Positions 10,309 to 20,967 are shown, counted from the stretch's first letter. The stretch: 64,000 nt of DNA from Chlamydia sp. 04-14 (GCF_036632095.1 NZ_JAPYKW010000001.1:124001-188000), one strand, 5' to 3'. Numbers and translations: made by a program. Notes: a model not told the origin generated them from the sequence alone.

Positions 10309-11826
10309 CTAAAATTCTAGGATCTTGCTTTCAAAATCTTCTTCTTTAAGAACCTTATCAATAGCTGTTTGAATCTTCTTAGGGACTCCCCCAAGAAGAT
10401 TTTGTGCGTGAACCATGCGCATACGTGTACGAGGTTTCCCCAACAACTCCATAGAGTCAAACAAGGGTAATCCCTGTTTTTTCCCAGTAATAGCCACATA
10501 AAGAAGTGGTATAATTACTTTCTTATGGTTTAATTGAAAAGCCTCTGAAAGCCATTTAGAACCCAAATAAAACTGATCCTTAACCCATAAATCAGCTTTT
10601 TCTAAGTACTTTACATAGCTGTAAAAAACGATAGCAGCCTTCTCTTCAGAAATTGCTGCCGGTAAAAGCTCTTCCTTTGAATACTCAGGAAGAACTGAAA
10701 AGAAAAATTCTGTTAGTCCTACAAATTCTGCAAGTGTCGCAATCCGAGATTGACATAGGGGAAGAATTTTTAAGAAAAACCCATCATTGATTAACCAGTC
10801 TTTCAGTCTAGCTAATAGACTTTCTGGTGATCCCTCATGATTTAGGTAGTGCTTATTCATCCAATCTAGCTTGCGGGTATCAAAAACCGCTCCAGATTTT
10901 CCAATCCGCTTAGGATCAAAATTCTCAATAAGCTTCGCTAAAGAATACACCTCTTCATCTCCTTCCATGCTATAGCCCATGAGAGTAAGGAAATTCATAA
11001 AGGCTTCTTTGATATATCCGGCATCACGATAATAAAAGATCGAAGTAGGATTCTTTCTTTTAGATAGCTTTGTTCCATCCGGGTTGAGGAGTAATGGCAT
11101 ATGTAAGAATGTAGGTGGTTCCCAACCGAAGGCTTCATAAAGAAGCAGGTGTTTAGGAGTGGAACTCAGCCATTCTTCTCCACGAAGAACATGTGTAATA
11201 CCCATAAGATGGTCGTCTACCACGTTAGCGAAGTGATATGTGGGGAAACCATCGGATTTCATAAGAACTTGATCGTCAACATCTGCCCAAGGGAAAACAA
11301 CTCTGCCCTTGCAATAGTCTTCAAGAATACATTCACCGGTAAGAGGAACTTTTAATCGAATGGTATAAGGCTGACCCTCTCGTGTCCGAGCTTCTATTTC
11401 TTCTGGAGAAAGATAACGATAACGGCGATCATACCCTCCACGATATCCCAAAGTAGTGGCAACAGCTCGCATTTCCTCAAGCTCTTTGGGCGTAGCAAAG
11501 CATTTATAAGCGTAATCTGTTTTTAAAAGAAGCTCGGCATACTCTCGATAGATTTCTGTGCGCTCTGATTGTCTATAGGGTCCATAAGGACCGCCAACAT
11601 CTGGTCCCTCATCCCATTGAATACCACACCACTCAAGAGCGGAGAAAATATTCCTCTCGTAATCGTCACGGCTACGTGTTTGATCCGTATCCTCGATTCT
11701 CAAGATCATCTTTCCGTTGAATCGTTTTGCAAAGATTTCGTTAAACAAAGCCATATAGGCTGTCCCTACATGGGGATCCCCCGTAGGCGACGGCGCAACT
11801 CTAACACGTACGTTTTCCCAAGCCAT
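10309..11826 (-). CDS. gltX: Glutamyl-tRNA synthetase
   Basis: This is a class I aminoacyl-tRNA synthetase that charges tRNA with glutamate. The HIGH-type motif appears as [12 protein letters not shown] near residue 14, and the KMSKS-type loop as [10 protein letters not shown] around residue 255. The 505-residue length is normal. Chlamydiae are known to make Gln-tRNA through Glu-tRNA and an amidotransferase, so this enzyme is expected to be non-discriminating; that part is established knowledge, not visible here. It lies downstream of euo on the same strand, separated by a terminator, and has its own upstream gap. Confidence 0.98.
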   Translation of the reverse strand: MAWENVRVRVAPSPTGDPHVGTAYMALFNEIFAKRFNGKMILRIEDTDQTRSRDDYERNIFSALEWCGIQWDEGPDVGGPYGPYRQSERTEIYREYAELLLKTDYAYKCFATPKELEEMRAVATTLGYRGGYDRRYRYLSPEEIEARTREGQPYTIRLKVPLTGECILEDYCKGRVVFPWADVDDQVLMKSDGFPTYHFANVVDDHLMGITHVLRGEEWLSSTPKHLLLYEAFGWEPPTFLHMPLLLNPDGTKLSKRKNPTSIFYYRDAGYIKEAFMNFLTLMGYSMEGDEEVYSLAKLIENFDPKRIGKSGAVFDTRKLDWMNKHYLNHEGSPESLLARLKDWLINDGFFLKILPLCQSRIATLAEFVGLTEFFFSVLPEYSKEELLPAAISEEKAAIVFYSYVKYLEKADLWVKDQFYLGSKWLSEAFQLNHKKVIIPLLYVAITGKKQGLPLFDSMELLGKPRTRMRMVHAQNLLGGVPKKIQTAIDKVLKEEDFESKILEF

Positions 11827-11930
11827 TCTTTTTTAATCCTAAGACGAAAGAGACTTGATACCTTGAACCTACTTATTTCTTCAAGAGAAATTCTCTCTGG
11901 GCGTCTCTATTAACCAAATTAGAAGCGAGC

Positions 11931-11972
11931 AAAAAAATAAACTCTGCATCCCTAAGTAAAGCTACAGAGTTT
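11931..11972 (-). terminator. Intrinsic terminator downstream of euo
   Basis: On the minus strand an 8-base stem (AAACTCTG / CAGAGTTT) with an 18-base loop is followed by ATTTTTTT. It lies 130 bases after the euo stop and about 110 bases before gltX, so it separates the early gene euo from gltX. Confidence 0.75.
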
Positions 11973-12101
11973 CTATGAAAATTTACACGCAGACTTAATC
12001 TATCTGCTATAAATAGAAAATAAAAAAAATACGAGGTATTAGAAGGGCGAAAGAGATAAAAGCAATAGCTAAGCTAAGGGGCAAAAGAAGATAAATACGA
12101 A

Positions 12102-12647
12102 CTAGTCGTTCTCAAATAAGAGGGTTCCGGAAGAAACAATATCCTCTGGAGTAGCTGTAGCTTGTTCAACCGCAGCATCTTTTATTTTCTTCGCTGTTTG
12201 CTTATTCAAATAATCGCTCTTATATCTATCGATCTCTGATTGACTGATAACCCAAGCAGCACCTTTACGCTCTCCTCGCATAGTTCCTGTACGCGTAGCA
12301 TAATAAACTTTCTGCACAGGAATTCCTAGCATATCAGCCACCTGATTTACAGAATAATATCCTCTATCGTTATCAAAGAGTAGTTCACCTTGATAAAGGG
12401 ACTTTTTTCTCGAATAACGGTTACGCTTGTAGTCTTCCAAATCCTTAAGATCAATTTCCCATCGGGTTGTTTTAGAAGCCCTTAGTTTCTTTTGTTTGAT
12501 TGCCACGTAAATTGCTTGACGTGTCACATTATGCAATTTTGCAGCCTGTGTAATAGAAACCATCTCGGTTCCTTCTTGTACCTCAAGTTGCTGTGCATCT
12601 TCTCTGTCATCTAAATCGAAACAGCTTTCATGTTGTATGCATTCCAT
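12102..12647 (-). CDS. euo: Developmental transcriptional repressor Euo
   Basis: Euo is the early-expressed DNA-binding repressor of late genes, including omcAB, in the chlamydial cycle. The 181-residue product contains an excisionase/MerR-type helix-turn-helix at residues 30-76 (ITQAAKLHNVTRQAIY) and a second, similar module at 98-146 (SVNQVADMLGIPVQKVYY). Each module is followed by a closely similar acidic motif, GELLFDND at 87-94 and GTLLFEND at 174-181. The protein therefore looks like a tandem duplication of one HTH-plus-tail unit. A 642-base gap lies upstream and a terminator downstream, so it is monocistronic. Confidence 0.95.
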   Translation of the reverse strand: MECIQHESCFDLDDREDAQQLEVQEGTEMVSITQAAKLHNVTRQAIYVAIKQKKLRASKTTRWEIDLKDLEDYKRNRYSRKKSLYQGELLFDNDRGYYSVNQVADMLGIPVQKVYYATRTGTMRGERKGAAWVISQSEIDRYKSDYLNKQTAKKIKDAAVEQATATPEDIVSSGTLLFEND

Positions 12648-13289
12648 ACGTTAGCAAACCTCCCCCCTCAACATATTCTAGAATTAAAACAACCTTAATA
12701 GTTAGTAGTTCTTCCTTAATTTTTAGAAATTTTTAAATAAGTATTTTCCTAAGAAAAGCTTTATTAATCAAGCTTTTTTGTTAATACAAAGTTGATGTTT
12801 TTGGTTTAAATCTTAATAAAACCAAATAACTCCTTCAATTTATTAATATTTCTTAACATTAAAACATAGAGATCTTAGAGACATTGGTTTGCGCAACTAC
12901 AAACCCTTTCTCCTAAAACACTTGTTAAAATGGAAAAATTTTAGGAAGAGCGGGACGAATCTTATTCCTCCTAAATTCAACAGTCTTTACATAGTTATTT
13001 GAAAATAACTATCTCAACCCTTCTGAAAATCAAATAGATAGGTCAGAAAAAACCAGATTTTATCGTAATAGCGTTCATTTTTTCTCCATTAGCTTGTCTG
13101 ACTATTTTCAAGAGTCTATTCAACTATAGTAGTAAGTTATTCTGAATCGCATTTTGTATCTCAGTAGCTTTATGCGTACTAGTATCCTTAATTTGAAGAC
13201 AAATTCAAGGCAGAGACAACAGTGCCATAGAGAATCTTTTACGTAAAAGATTCTCTATTGAGCCAAAATACGCTTTCGCATCATCGAAG
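12648..13289. other. Long AT-rich gap upstream of euo
   Basis: This 642-base stretch holds no credible coding frame. It should contain the euo promoter near 12700-12850, which is very AT-rich, and the 3' end of the upstream 43 kDa gene. The only distinct structure I see is a perfect palindrome at 13227-13258. Confidence 0.5.
13227..13258. repeat. 32-base perfect palindrome downstream of the 43 kDa gene
   Basis: The two 16-base halves are exact reverse complements (ATAGAGAATCTTTTAC and its complement, centred on ACGT). It starts 32 bases after the stop of the 43 kDa gene. There is no T-run outside the stem, so it is not a standard terminator; it may be a processing hairpin or a binding site for a dimeric protein. 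Confidence 0.8.
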
Positions 13290-14492
13290 TTATTCCCTAG
13301 AACCTAGTGTTTCAGTCAGATCTTCGGAATCAAAGTGATCTGTGATGTGTTCAACTATCTTCCTCACAGTTGTCTCCTGAAGAACACCCTGATGTACTAG
13401 AAGATATTCTCCCATAGAAATTTTCTTTCCAGGAAGATTAGAGGTATTGGAATCTAAAAACGGTGCTGCAAAACAATTATTTCTATTGAACAAACCGTCG
13501 CCTATTAACTGAGATTGACTATTTACCCCATGTATAAATAATTCGGGGCAAACAAGAGACTCACTATATTTTGCTGAATTGATCTCCCAACCCAATAATT
13601 CTATCACCCATTGACCTAATTTCCCTACCCATTGAGATGCTACTGCTGAAACAGACTTTGGCCCACGGTCTTTAACGACAAACCAACTAACCCCATCACT
13701 CCCATCAGTAATTTCCTTACTTAATCCCAGAGCTTGTACTAATGTTCCTAAAGAATAGCCGTAAGCAATGATTTGCTTTGCTTTCGGCCCCCCAGGATGA
13801 TCACGAAGATAATGAACACATGCCTGATAAGCTTTTCCTAAAGATTCTCGCGAAATAGGACCTTTGCTATGCATCACTCCAGGATAGTTAAATACTAAAA
13901 CATTAGCTTGTGATTGCTTTGCTACATTCAACATCCAATCATCACCCCGACGAAGAATAGCTCTGTTTTCAAAACATTCGCTATTTCCTAGGGAAATAAG
14001 CATCCATCTATCTTTCTTAGCGTTAGGAAATTCAATACGGAGGGTATCAATGAATAAATCATCATTTTGAATAGGAACACGTTCTACAGAACTCACATAG
14101 CCACTATCTACCCAATAACCTACACGAATGTGAAAGGCTTCTTGTAATAACCTTTTCACACAGCATAATTGTCCTGAAAATGCACCTCCGGCTGCGGGAA
14201 GCAACACATTCTGACAAATTTTCCCCAATATCCAAAATAATCCAACAGGAATAAGCAAAATAATGCGAAAAATTAACTTAACAACTTCACAGATAACATC
14301 GATTAAATTGTACAGTAAAGGACACTGCGCTCTCCTCTCATATGCTTTACGAGCAGCTTCTGAGGAAAACATAAAAATTTCAGGTTTTGGGTTCATCGTG
14401 AACAGGGGATTACCTATAACAGATGATTGGGTAACTGAGAACATATCTGCTGCAAATATGGGAGTTAAAAGTAAACATTTTAAAAAAAACAT
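13290..14492 (-). CDS. Chlamydial 43 kDa protein, alpha/beta-hydrolase-like
   Basis: This matches the position and size of the C. psittaci 43 kDa protein homologues between euo and recJ. Start used: ATG at 14492 (400 residues); a TTG four codons upstream is also possible, and neither has a clear ribosome binding site. The N-terminus is hydrophobic (possible signal), and another hydrophobic segment spans about residues 69-98. A nucleophile elbow GYSLG is present at about residues 245-249, preceded by an oxyanion-region HG-type stretch missing the usual His. This suggests a membrane-attached serine hydrolase. A downstream SELFIHG-like segment (CPELFIHGVNSQ) fits the Asp/His region of such folds. 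The substrate is unknown. Confidence 0.85.
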   Translation of the reverse strand: MFFLKCLLLTPIFAADMFSVTQSSVIGNPLFTMNPKPEIFMFSSEAARKAYERRAQCPLLYNLIDVICEVVKLIFRIILLIPVGLFWILGKICQNVLLPAAGGAFSGQLCCVKRLLQEAFHIRVGYWVDSGYVSSVERVPIQNDDLFIDTLRIEFPNAKKDRWMLISLGNSECFENRAILRRGDDWMLNVAKQSQANVLVFNYPGVMHSKGPISRESLGKAYQACVHYLRDHPGGPKAKQIIAYGYSLGTLVQALGLSKEITDGSDGVSWFVVKDRGPKSVSAVASQWVGKLGQWVIELLGWEINSAKYSESLVCPELFIHGVNSQSQLIGDGLFNRNNCFAAPFLDSNTSNLPGKKISMGEYLLVHQGVLQETTVRKIVEHITDHFDSEDLTETLGSRE

Positions 14493-14891
14493 GGAATAAA
14501 ACAAAGAAAATGTTTCTATTCTGCTATTTTAAATTAAACACTTCTTATTATCAGGAATAATTTTAAAATAAAAAATATAAAGAATTTCATCCTTTATCAT
14601 ACTTACAGCTCCATAAAAAAATCGTCAAAACCACCTTCAGGAATTACTATAAAATTGTTTCGAACCCTTGGCTACTTTATCTCTTTCTATGAGATGTTCC
14701 TAGAAAAACTGTTGTGCCGAAGCATTAAGTTGTTTTCATTAGCCAAAATATCCGGAGAAAATAAATTTGAGAGGACACCCATCCATCAATAAAATTGGGT
14801 GAACCATTTAAAACAAGCCTGTAGAAAAACTCAAGAAAAAAGTATTAGGAAATAGGAGAATCTAAAGAATGCTGTCTTTGCATCCAAAGAA
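14493..14891. other. Gap between recJ and the 43 kDa gene
   Basis: About 400 bases without a supported gene on either strand. A weak 6-base stem (CACCCA / TGGGTG) around 14768-14794 might end recJ transcription, but there is no T-run. The upstream promoter of the 43 kDa gene should lie in the AT-rich part at 14500-14600. Nothing else stands out. Confidence 0.35.
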
Positions 14892-16664
14892 TTAAAACTC
14901 GATGTTGGTGTCTTTATAATTTAATGGAAGAATGCGGAAATCTCGAACTAGTAAATGAATAACTCCTCCGTTAGAAGATTGAGACAAACGTGGCGTATAA
15001 GCAAGTTCTAAAGGCTTATTCCAATTAGCTTTGAGAGCATCTATCCTATCCCCCAATCCGAAAGCAATACCTTCTAAATTCCTTTCTCCACGACTGAGAT
15101 AAAGCTTGAGATGGTTCCCCGGCAATAACTTTGGATAACGCACCTGATGCACTACAGTATAAAATACTGGGACGGGGTTACCTTTCCCAAAAGGCTCAAA
15201 AAGATCTATAGAAGATAATAAATCATGGTCTATCTCGTCAAAATCAGCTCGAGCATCGAGAGGCAAAGTAAGAACCGCCTTATCCTTTTTTAACGATGAG
15301 TTCACAAGATGAATGAACTTCTTTCTAAAAACTTCTATTTGATCTTCATTAATGATGATCCCCGCAGCAAAATCATGCCCTCCATAAGATACAAACAAAG
15401 ACGCACATTTCTGTAATATACCAAGAAGAGGAAAAGAACCTATAGTCCTCAATGATCCTTTCCCTATACCTCCTTGATTAGAAATAATAGCCACAGGTTT
15501 ATTATAAGCTTTAGCTAGACGTGCAGAAATGATCGGAATAACCCTTGAGTGCCAATCTTGAGAGGATAATACAATAGCAGCCTGCTTAACTATCTCGGGT
15601 TTATTTTTTAAGATTTTTTGTACATCATGGAAAACATCAGCTTCTATCTTCTGCCGTTCTCTATTTATCTTATCAAGGTACTGGATTATCTCATCGGCGG
15701 CTTCTGGATCTTCGGTAAGTAAAAGTTCAACACCCTTGGAAGCATCAGAAAGCCTACCCAAGCTGTTCAATTTTGGAGCTATTTTCAAAACAATATCAGT
15801 TGAGGTAACTTCTGAAGGCTTTACTCCAGCAAGAAGACATAATTTATGAAGACCTAATCGCGAACTATTAGCTATCTCTTTAATGCCATGGCGTACCATA
15901 GTACGATTTTCTCCTAAAAGAGTCCCCACATCAGTCACTGTCCCTAAAGTCACTAAATCCAACAGATGTTTAATATCTATTTTTAATTTCGGGTTTTTTT
16001 TCTTTAATGCATTAAGGACACCGCGCGCGAGCTTAAACGCGACGCCTACACCTGTTAATTCTTTATTGGGATAGGCACGATCTCTTAATTTAGGGTTTAA
16101 TGTTGCTATGCAATGAGGAATTTTACCCGTGGGCATATGATGATCTGTTATAATCACATCAATCCCCTGCTTATTGATATCGCTGACTTCTTTTCCCGCG
16201 GTGATCCCACAATCTACTGTAATCAGTAATGAGACATTCTCCTCTTTCATTCTAGCAATCAGTGAGGAGGGTTCTCCGTGGTGTTTTAGTAGAGCTCCCA
16301 AAAAGCAGTAGCTGACTTTCATATCTATAGATCTTAAAAACTCTACGAGAAGAGCAACCCCTGTCATTCCATCAACATCACTATCACCATAAATCATGAC
16401 ATGCTCATTGCGTTCTTTAGCAAGAAGCAAACGCTCTATAGCCTTGGACATATCAAGCAAGAGTTCTGGATCATGAAGATTATCTAGATGTACATAAAGA
16501 AAATCCCGGACTTCATTCACAGTTTGAAATCCTCGAGAAATAAAGATCTGTGCGGCTATCGGATGAAGATGCAATTCCTTTATAACTGTAGAAAGCAATG
16601 CAGGATCCTGCTTAGGGTATACCCAGTTAGGACTGGGTACAGAAGAATTATCTTTACTTGCCAT
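14892..16664 (-). CDS. recJ: Single-stranded-DNA exonuclease RecJ
   Basis: RecJ is a 5'-to-3' single-strand exonuclease used in recombination and mismatch or base-excision repair. The 590-residue product has the DHH-family motifs: YGDSDVDGMTG (94-99), TVDCG (about 150-153) and TDHHMP (DHH at 174-176), then the DHHA1 segment (SYGGHDFAAGI). One variation is Ser within the DxDxDG motif (DSDVDG), seen in many RecJ proteins. It lies 85 bases downstream of secDF in the same direction, so the two may be cotranscribed, as in C. trachomatis. Confidence 0.96.
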   Translation of the reverse strand: MASKDNSSVPSPNWVYPKQDPALLSTVIKELHLHPIAAQIFISRGFQTVNEVRDFLYVHLDNLHDPELLLDMSKAIERLLLAKERNEHVMIYGDSDVDGMTGVALLVEFLRSIDMKVSYCFLGALLKHHGEPSSLIARMKEENVSLLITVDCGITAGKEVSDINKQGIDVIITDHHMPTGKIPHCIATLNPKLRDRAYPNKELTGVGVAFKLARGVLNALKKKNPKLKIDIKHLLDLVTLGTVTDVGTLLGENRTMVRHGIKEIANSSRLGLHKLCLLAGVKPSEVTSTDIVLKIAPKLNSLGRLSDASKGVELLLTEDPEAADEIIQYLDKINRERQKIEADVFHDVQKILKNKPEIVKQAAIVLSSQDWHSRVIPIISARLAKAYNKPVAIISNQGGIGKGSLRTIGSFPLLGILQKCASLFVSYGGHDFAAGIIINEDQIEVFRKKFIHLVNSSLKKDKAVLTLPLDARADFDEIDHDLLSSIDLFEPFGKGNPVPVFYTVVHQVRYPKLLPGNHLKLYLSRGERNLEGIAFGLGDRIDALKANWNKPLELAYTPRLSQSSNGGVIHLLVRDFRILPLNYKDTNIEF

Positions 16665-16749
16665 AGATTTTCGCGCCGTAAACTCTTTAAAAATCTACTT
16701 TTCTAAAGAGAGTTTTCTCATCCTTCTGTACCAAAACAGGCAATAACTT

Positions 16750-19700
16750 TTAGCTATGCCTGCTTCTTTCCTCTTTACGAACCATGAATAGAAGAAGAGG
16801 TGGTGCTATGTATAGAGATGATAGTGTACCCAAGAGAATACCTATTGTCATGATGAAAGCAAAGTTAAAGATTGACCCGCCACCAACAAACAGTAAAATT
16901 AATAATACTGATAGTGTTGTCGCTGTGGTCATTACTGTTCTTCCTAAAGTTTTTTGCAGTGCGTCGTTAATTAGAATCGGCATTGGAGTAAATAATTTTT
17001 CCTGACGATCTTCACGAATACGATCGAATATGATTAGAGTATTATTTAATGAATACCCTAAAACTGTCATCAAAGCGCCAACTGCTTGTAAATCAATCTG
17101 TATCTTTTGTAAAAAGAAATGTGTAGCTACTAATACCGCACAAGTAGCAACAAGATCATGAACCAGTGCACAGATAGCACTGAATGCGTAACGCCATTCG
17201 AAACGCAAGCTTACGTAAAGTAAGATGATGCATAAGGCCCCAATCAATGCTATAAAAGCTTGCCGACGCATCTTGCTAGAGAATTGACCACTAACTTTAA
17301 GCCAGAAATTCTGTGTATCTCTAAAATTATCAGAAGATACATCTATTCCCGTATCAGAGAGTATGCTCATGACTATCGATAAATTAGGATCAAGAGTTTC
17401 GGATACTTGTTTCTCAGGAGTTTGTACTCGAGTTAACGCATTCTGACTGAAGTATATTTTGATCTTCTCGGAAGAATCAAAAGTCTTAATTTTAAAATCC
17501 CTAGGAGACAAGCCTACTTGCTTGAATTTATCCCCTAATTTATTGCGAAATTGAGCAAGATCTACAGTATCCTGGTCCGACATATTCAAGGTGAAAGCAT
17601 AGCCACCCTTAAAATCCATGCCCAAAACAGAATTCCATGCTCCGAAACATAAAGCAATACATCCTAAAACAATAACACTTCCTGATACCACCCAAAGTCT
17701 TTTACACTCTTTCAAAAAATCATGTTTAATACCGATGAATTTATTCATCATATGCAACTGAGTTTCTTGAGTCTTACTCATCCATACCATGAAGAAAAAT
17801 TTCGTCATGAATAAAGCAGTAAACATCGAAGAGAAAATTCCAAGAATTAAAGTAAGAGCAAATCCCTTAATTGGCCCCGTATCTAAAACCAGAAGGAGTA
17901 GCGAAGCTAACACTGTGGTCAGATTAGAATCAAAAATAGCGCTAAAAGCTTTTTTATACCCAGCTTCTACAGATTGAGCAAGACTTCGAGATAATAAATA
18001 CTCCTCGCGAATTCTCTCGAATACAAGTACATTAGCATCCACAGCCATTCCCATAGCCAGTACAATTCCTGCTAACCCTGTAAGAGTTAATGGAGCATCA
18101 AGATACTGTAGAGCTGCCCAAATTAATAGAAGATTTAGAATCACAGCTCCTGAAGCAATAACACCACCGAATTTGTAATAGACACTCATCAAAATTATCA
18201 AGACAGCGAGGCCTAAACATATAGAAATGATCCCTTGTGTACGTTGTTGTTTGCCTAATTCAGGAGAAATAACTTCTTCGCTCAAAACTTCAGGAACAAA
18301 TGACATAGATCCTGATTTTAAATCAGTAGCCAAGCGATTTACTTCGCGATGAGAAAATTTCCCAGAAACACTAGCGTGATCTTTTAAAGGAGCGTTTAAT
18401 ACAGGATCACTGATCACATAGCCATCAAGAACTACAGCCATTCTCCAGCCTCTTCCAGAAGAATATTGGCTATTAGTTGTTCCACTTACTCCTTCCTGAC
18501 AATAAGCAGCGGTCCAGGCATGAAAACTTTCTGTCGGGGAAATATCATGAACTCTTTGAGCTATTGCAGTATCTTTTACTGAGAAGTTTAAGATATAGCC
18601 TTCCCCCACAGCAAATTCCGGACGGATATTTTTTAAAGAAGCTCCATCTAAAGCATAGTTACGGAAAACAATCATCAAAGGATTTGCTTTGCCTTCAACA
18701 TCTTTTTCAATAGCGATCATTGAATACGTTGTGTCTAAGTGAGAGGAGGAAATCTCTTCATCAACTTCAGGGAAAGCTAGACCTTCTTGTTGTAATTTTG
18801 TGATTGCTTCTTTAACACTAGTAGGCAAATGAATTTCTTGATCATTAAAGATGCGACTTGCCAACCTATTAATAGCTTCCGGAGATGTGGTCTCTTGATT
18901 TTGTGCTGTGAACCACAGATAATCTAAAAACCTTTGTACTTCATAACGCAATGTAGAATAATGAGAAAATTTCTCATTCACTACATGAAAAGTCATTTGA
19001 GAAGTCCCTAAAATCTCTTCAGAAGAAATTTTAGTGGATCCAGGAACACATAGATGTACGTTATCTCCTTCTCTGCGTATCTCGACTTCTGCAACACCCA
19101 ATTTATTTAAACGAGCATAAAGTTCATCGGAAACTTTAAGGATTCCTTCCTTATCCGTTAATTGCTTTCCTTGATGATCTTTAAAAGCTAAGCGAATCTG
19201 TTTTCCTCCGACAAAATCAATCCCCAAGCGTAAAACACTGTCTCCACGAGAGTATTTTCGCAAATTGAGTTTGAGATTTTCAATAAAAGCACTCCGATGA
19301 GGCACGGCAGCGCGTATACGCTGTTGATTATCCATAGAACAACTGGATTGCTGGTATTGTTCATGCCAACGCACCCACTCTTCTTGACGATGCTTTTCAA
19401 TGCGGTTCAACGTTTCTAAACGATCTCGTATATCGCGAACTTCAAGACTAGCAGTTTCACCTTCGTTAGTAACAACAAAGTCCTCGCTCCAAACATCAAA
19501 AAATCTCTGTAGAGGATCTCTGACTTCTAAAACTTCATCTTCTCCGATACTCCATGGAACTACATCTGTGTGAGCAAAACAATTATATAAATTTTGTAGA
19601 TCCTTATCGAAAATCTTAGCATCTTCTACTTTGCTTTTCTCATATTTCGCTGCAATGGAGCGTAATCCTTTCAAAACTACATAAACAGATCCTTTAGAAA

Positions 19701-20967
19701 AGTGAGAACAACTCTTCTCTGGGGAGAAAATAAAACAACCAAACGTATCGCTTTCTTTGGGCAAACGACAATGTATAGGAAAATTCTCTCGTATAAGATC
19801 GCATGATGTTGCTGGAGGTCTATTCAATGCCAACGTAGCTAGATGTTCAACCATTCCCTGATAGATACGCTGCCCGTGCAAAATAATTTTTCCACTGGCA
19901 TCTTTATCACTTAGATTAAATGAAAATCCTTGAGAAGATTCTTGAATAGGTTTTTGGAATTTATGTGCCAGTCTTTGTTTTTCTTTAGCCAGCCATGAAT
20001 CAAAATCCAGACGTTGTTCTACGGATAATTCTTCACGTTTAGTAAGCACATGGGGATCGAGATAGAACACTATTTTTCTTTCCTTAGAGAGAAATTCTAC
20101 CGAAGAAAAGAATGGAGATACTGCACTACAGTCTAAAGAATTATCTACAATACGTGTAGAAGTTTTTTTCCATCTTTGAGACCTCGTTTTTAAATTATGA
20201 TATACATCTCGAAAAATAGACTGCTGCTGCTGGGGAAGATCAGAGTCTGTAGATAAACTTTCTAACCGTGATAAAAATGAGGAGTAATCTTTTTCTGAAG
20301 AGAAGAAGTAATTAAGTAGAGCCGGCGTTCTTGATTTAGGAAGAATTTCCAAACCCAATGAAAGGTTGTTAGCTAATTGGACTACTCTATCCTTAGATGC
20401 TGTATTCCAAATCGAGGTGTAACCGCAGGAACATGAACCAGCGGGGGCTAGAGCAATCAAAGATGAAACAACATTCAAGGTTTCTTTCCCTGATTCAGCA
20501 TCCTCTCTATTATACGGGACAAAAGAAAAATCATTTTCTGTTAATGCGGTAGTCAAAGATCCAGTGACTTGGACAATACTATTCTCTTTTCTTTCGTATC
20601 CTAGGACATACAAGCGTGACGATTTTATGGGGACCGTAGGTTCACCATAAACCATATTTTCAAGAAAAACATAAGCATCCGCATTATCTTTGAAATGAAC
20701 ATTCACTACCCCTGGGATGCTGGGGTGCTGTGTAATATGTCCTCGTAATTTTAATGCGGAAAGAACTGAAGAAACTCTAGGAATAATATCACTACGCACT
20801 TCTGAAACTTGATTCGTTAATCTACGAACAATCTGTTGTGCCTCTTTCTCATCAACTTTCTTATTTAATGGTCGAGAGTAATAAAGACATGTGGGCAACA
20901 CATAGTACAGAGCCAATCCAAAAACAAAAACAATTATACTTAAATTGCGTCCAAATCTCTGTTTCAT
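16750..20967 (-). CDS. secDF: Fused protein-export membrane protein SecD-SecF, 1405 aa
   Basis: SecD and SecF use the proton gradient to help SecYEG release exported proteins. Here they are one polypeptide. An N-terminal membrane helix lies at about residues 10-30. A very long periplasmic region follows, reaching about residue 930, then SecD helices with AMGMAVDANVLVFERIREE, and SecF with ALMTVLGYSLNNTLIIFDRIRED near the C-terminus. Separate SecD plus SecF usually total about 900-950 residues, so roughly 450 extra residues sit in the first periplasmic region. A long fusion is a known chlamydial trait. Gap to the upstream Inc-like gene is 244 bases. Confidence 0.95.
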   Translation of the reverse strand: MKQRFGRNLSIIVFVFGLALYYVLPTCLYYSRPLNKKVDEKEAQQIVRRLTNQVSEVRSDIIPRVSSVLSALKLRGHITQHPSIPGVVNVHFKDNADAYVFLENMVYGEPTVPIKSSRLYVLGYERKENSIVQVTGSLTTALTENDFSFVPYNREDAESGKETLNVVSSLIALAPAGSCSCGYTSIWNTASKDRVVQLANNLSLGLEILPKSRTPALLNYFFSSEKDYSSFLSRLESLSTDSDLPQQQQSIFRDVYHNLKTRSQRWKKTSTRIVDNSLDCSAVSPFFSSVEFLSKERKIVFYLDPHVLTKREELSVEQRLDFDSWLAKEKQRLAHKFQKPIQESSQGFSFNLSDKDASGKIILHGQRIYQGMVEHLATLALNRPPATSCDLIRENFPIHCRLPKESDTFGCFIFSPEKSCSHFSKGSVYVVLKGLRSIAAKYEKSKVEDAKIFDKDLQNLYNCFAHTDVVPWSIGEDEVLEVRDPLQRFFDVWSEDFVVTNEGETASLEVRDIRDRLETLNRIEKHRQEEWVRWHEQYQQSSCSMDNQQRIRAAVPHRSAFIENLKLNLRKYSRGDSVLRLGIDFVGGKQIRLAFKDHQGKQLTDKEGILKVSDELYARLNKLGVAEVEIRREGDNVHLCVPGSTKISSEEILGTSQMTFHVVNEKFSHYSTLRYEVQRFLDYLWFTAQNQETTSPEAINRLASRIFNDQEIHLPTSVKEAITKLQQEGLAFPEVDEEISSSHLDTTYSMIAIEKDVEGKANPLMIVFRNYALDGASLKNIRPEFAVGEGYILNFSVKDTAIAQRVHDISPTESFHAWTAAYCQEGVSGTTNSQYSSGRGWRMAVVLDGYVISDPVLNAPLKDHASVSGKFSHREVNRLATDLKSGSMSFVPEVLSEEVISPELGKQQRTQGIISICLGLAVLIILMSVYYKFGGVIASGAVILNLLLIWAALQYLDAPLTLTGLAGIVLAMGMAVDANVLVFERIREEYLLSRSLAQSVEAGYKKAFSAIFDSNLTTVLASLLLLVLDTGPIKGFALTLILGIFSSMFTALFMTKFFFMVWMSKTQETQLHMMNKFIGIKHDFLKECKRLWVVSGSVIVLGCIALCFGAWNSVLGMDFKGGYAFTLNMSDQDTVDLAQFRNKLGDKFKQVGLSPRDFKIKTFDSSEKIKIYFSQNALTRVQTPEKQVSETLDPNLSIVMSILSDTGIDVSSDNFRDTQNFWLKVSGQFSSKMRRQAFIALIGALCIILLYVSLRFEWRYAFSAICALVHDLVATCAVLVATHFFLQKIQIDLQAVGALMTVLGYSLNNTLIIFDRIREDRQEKLFTPMPILINDALQKTLGRTVMTTATTLSVLLILLFVGGGSIFNFAFIMTIGILLGTLSSLYIAPPLLLFMVRKEERSRHS

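Noticed and set aside
14640..14680. A tRNA T-arm-like sequence (TTTCGAACCCTTGG)
   Set aside because: No acceptor, anticodon or D-arm can be formed around it.
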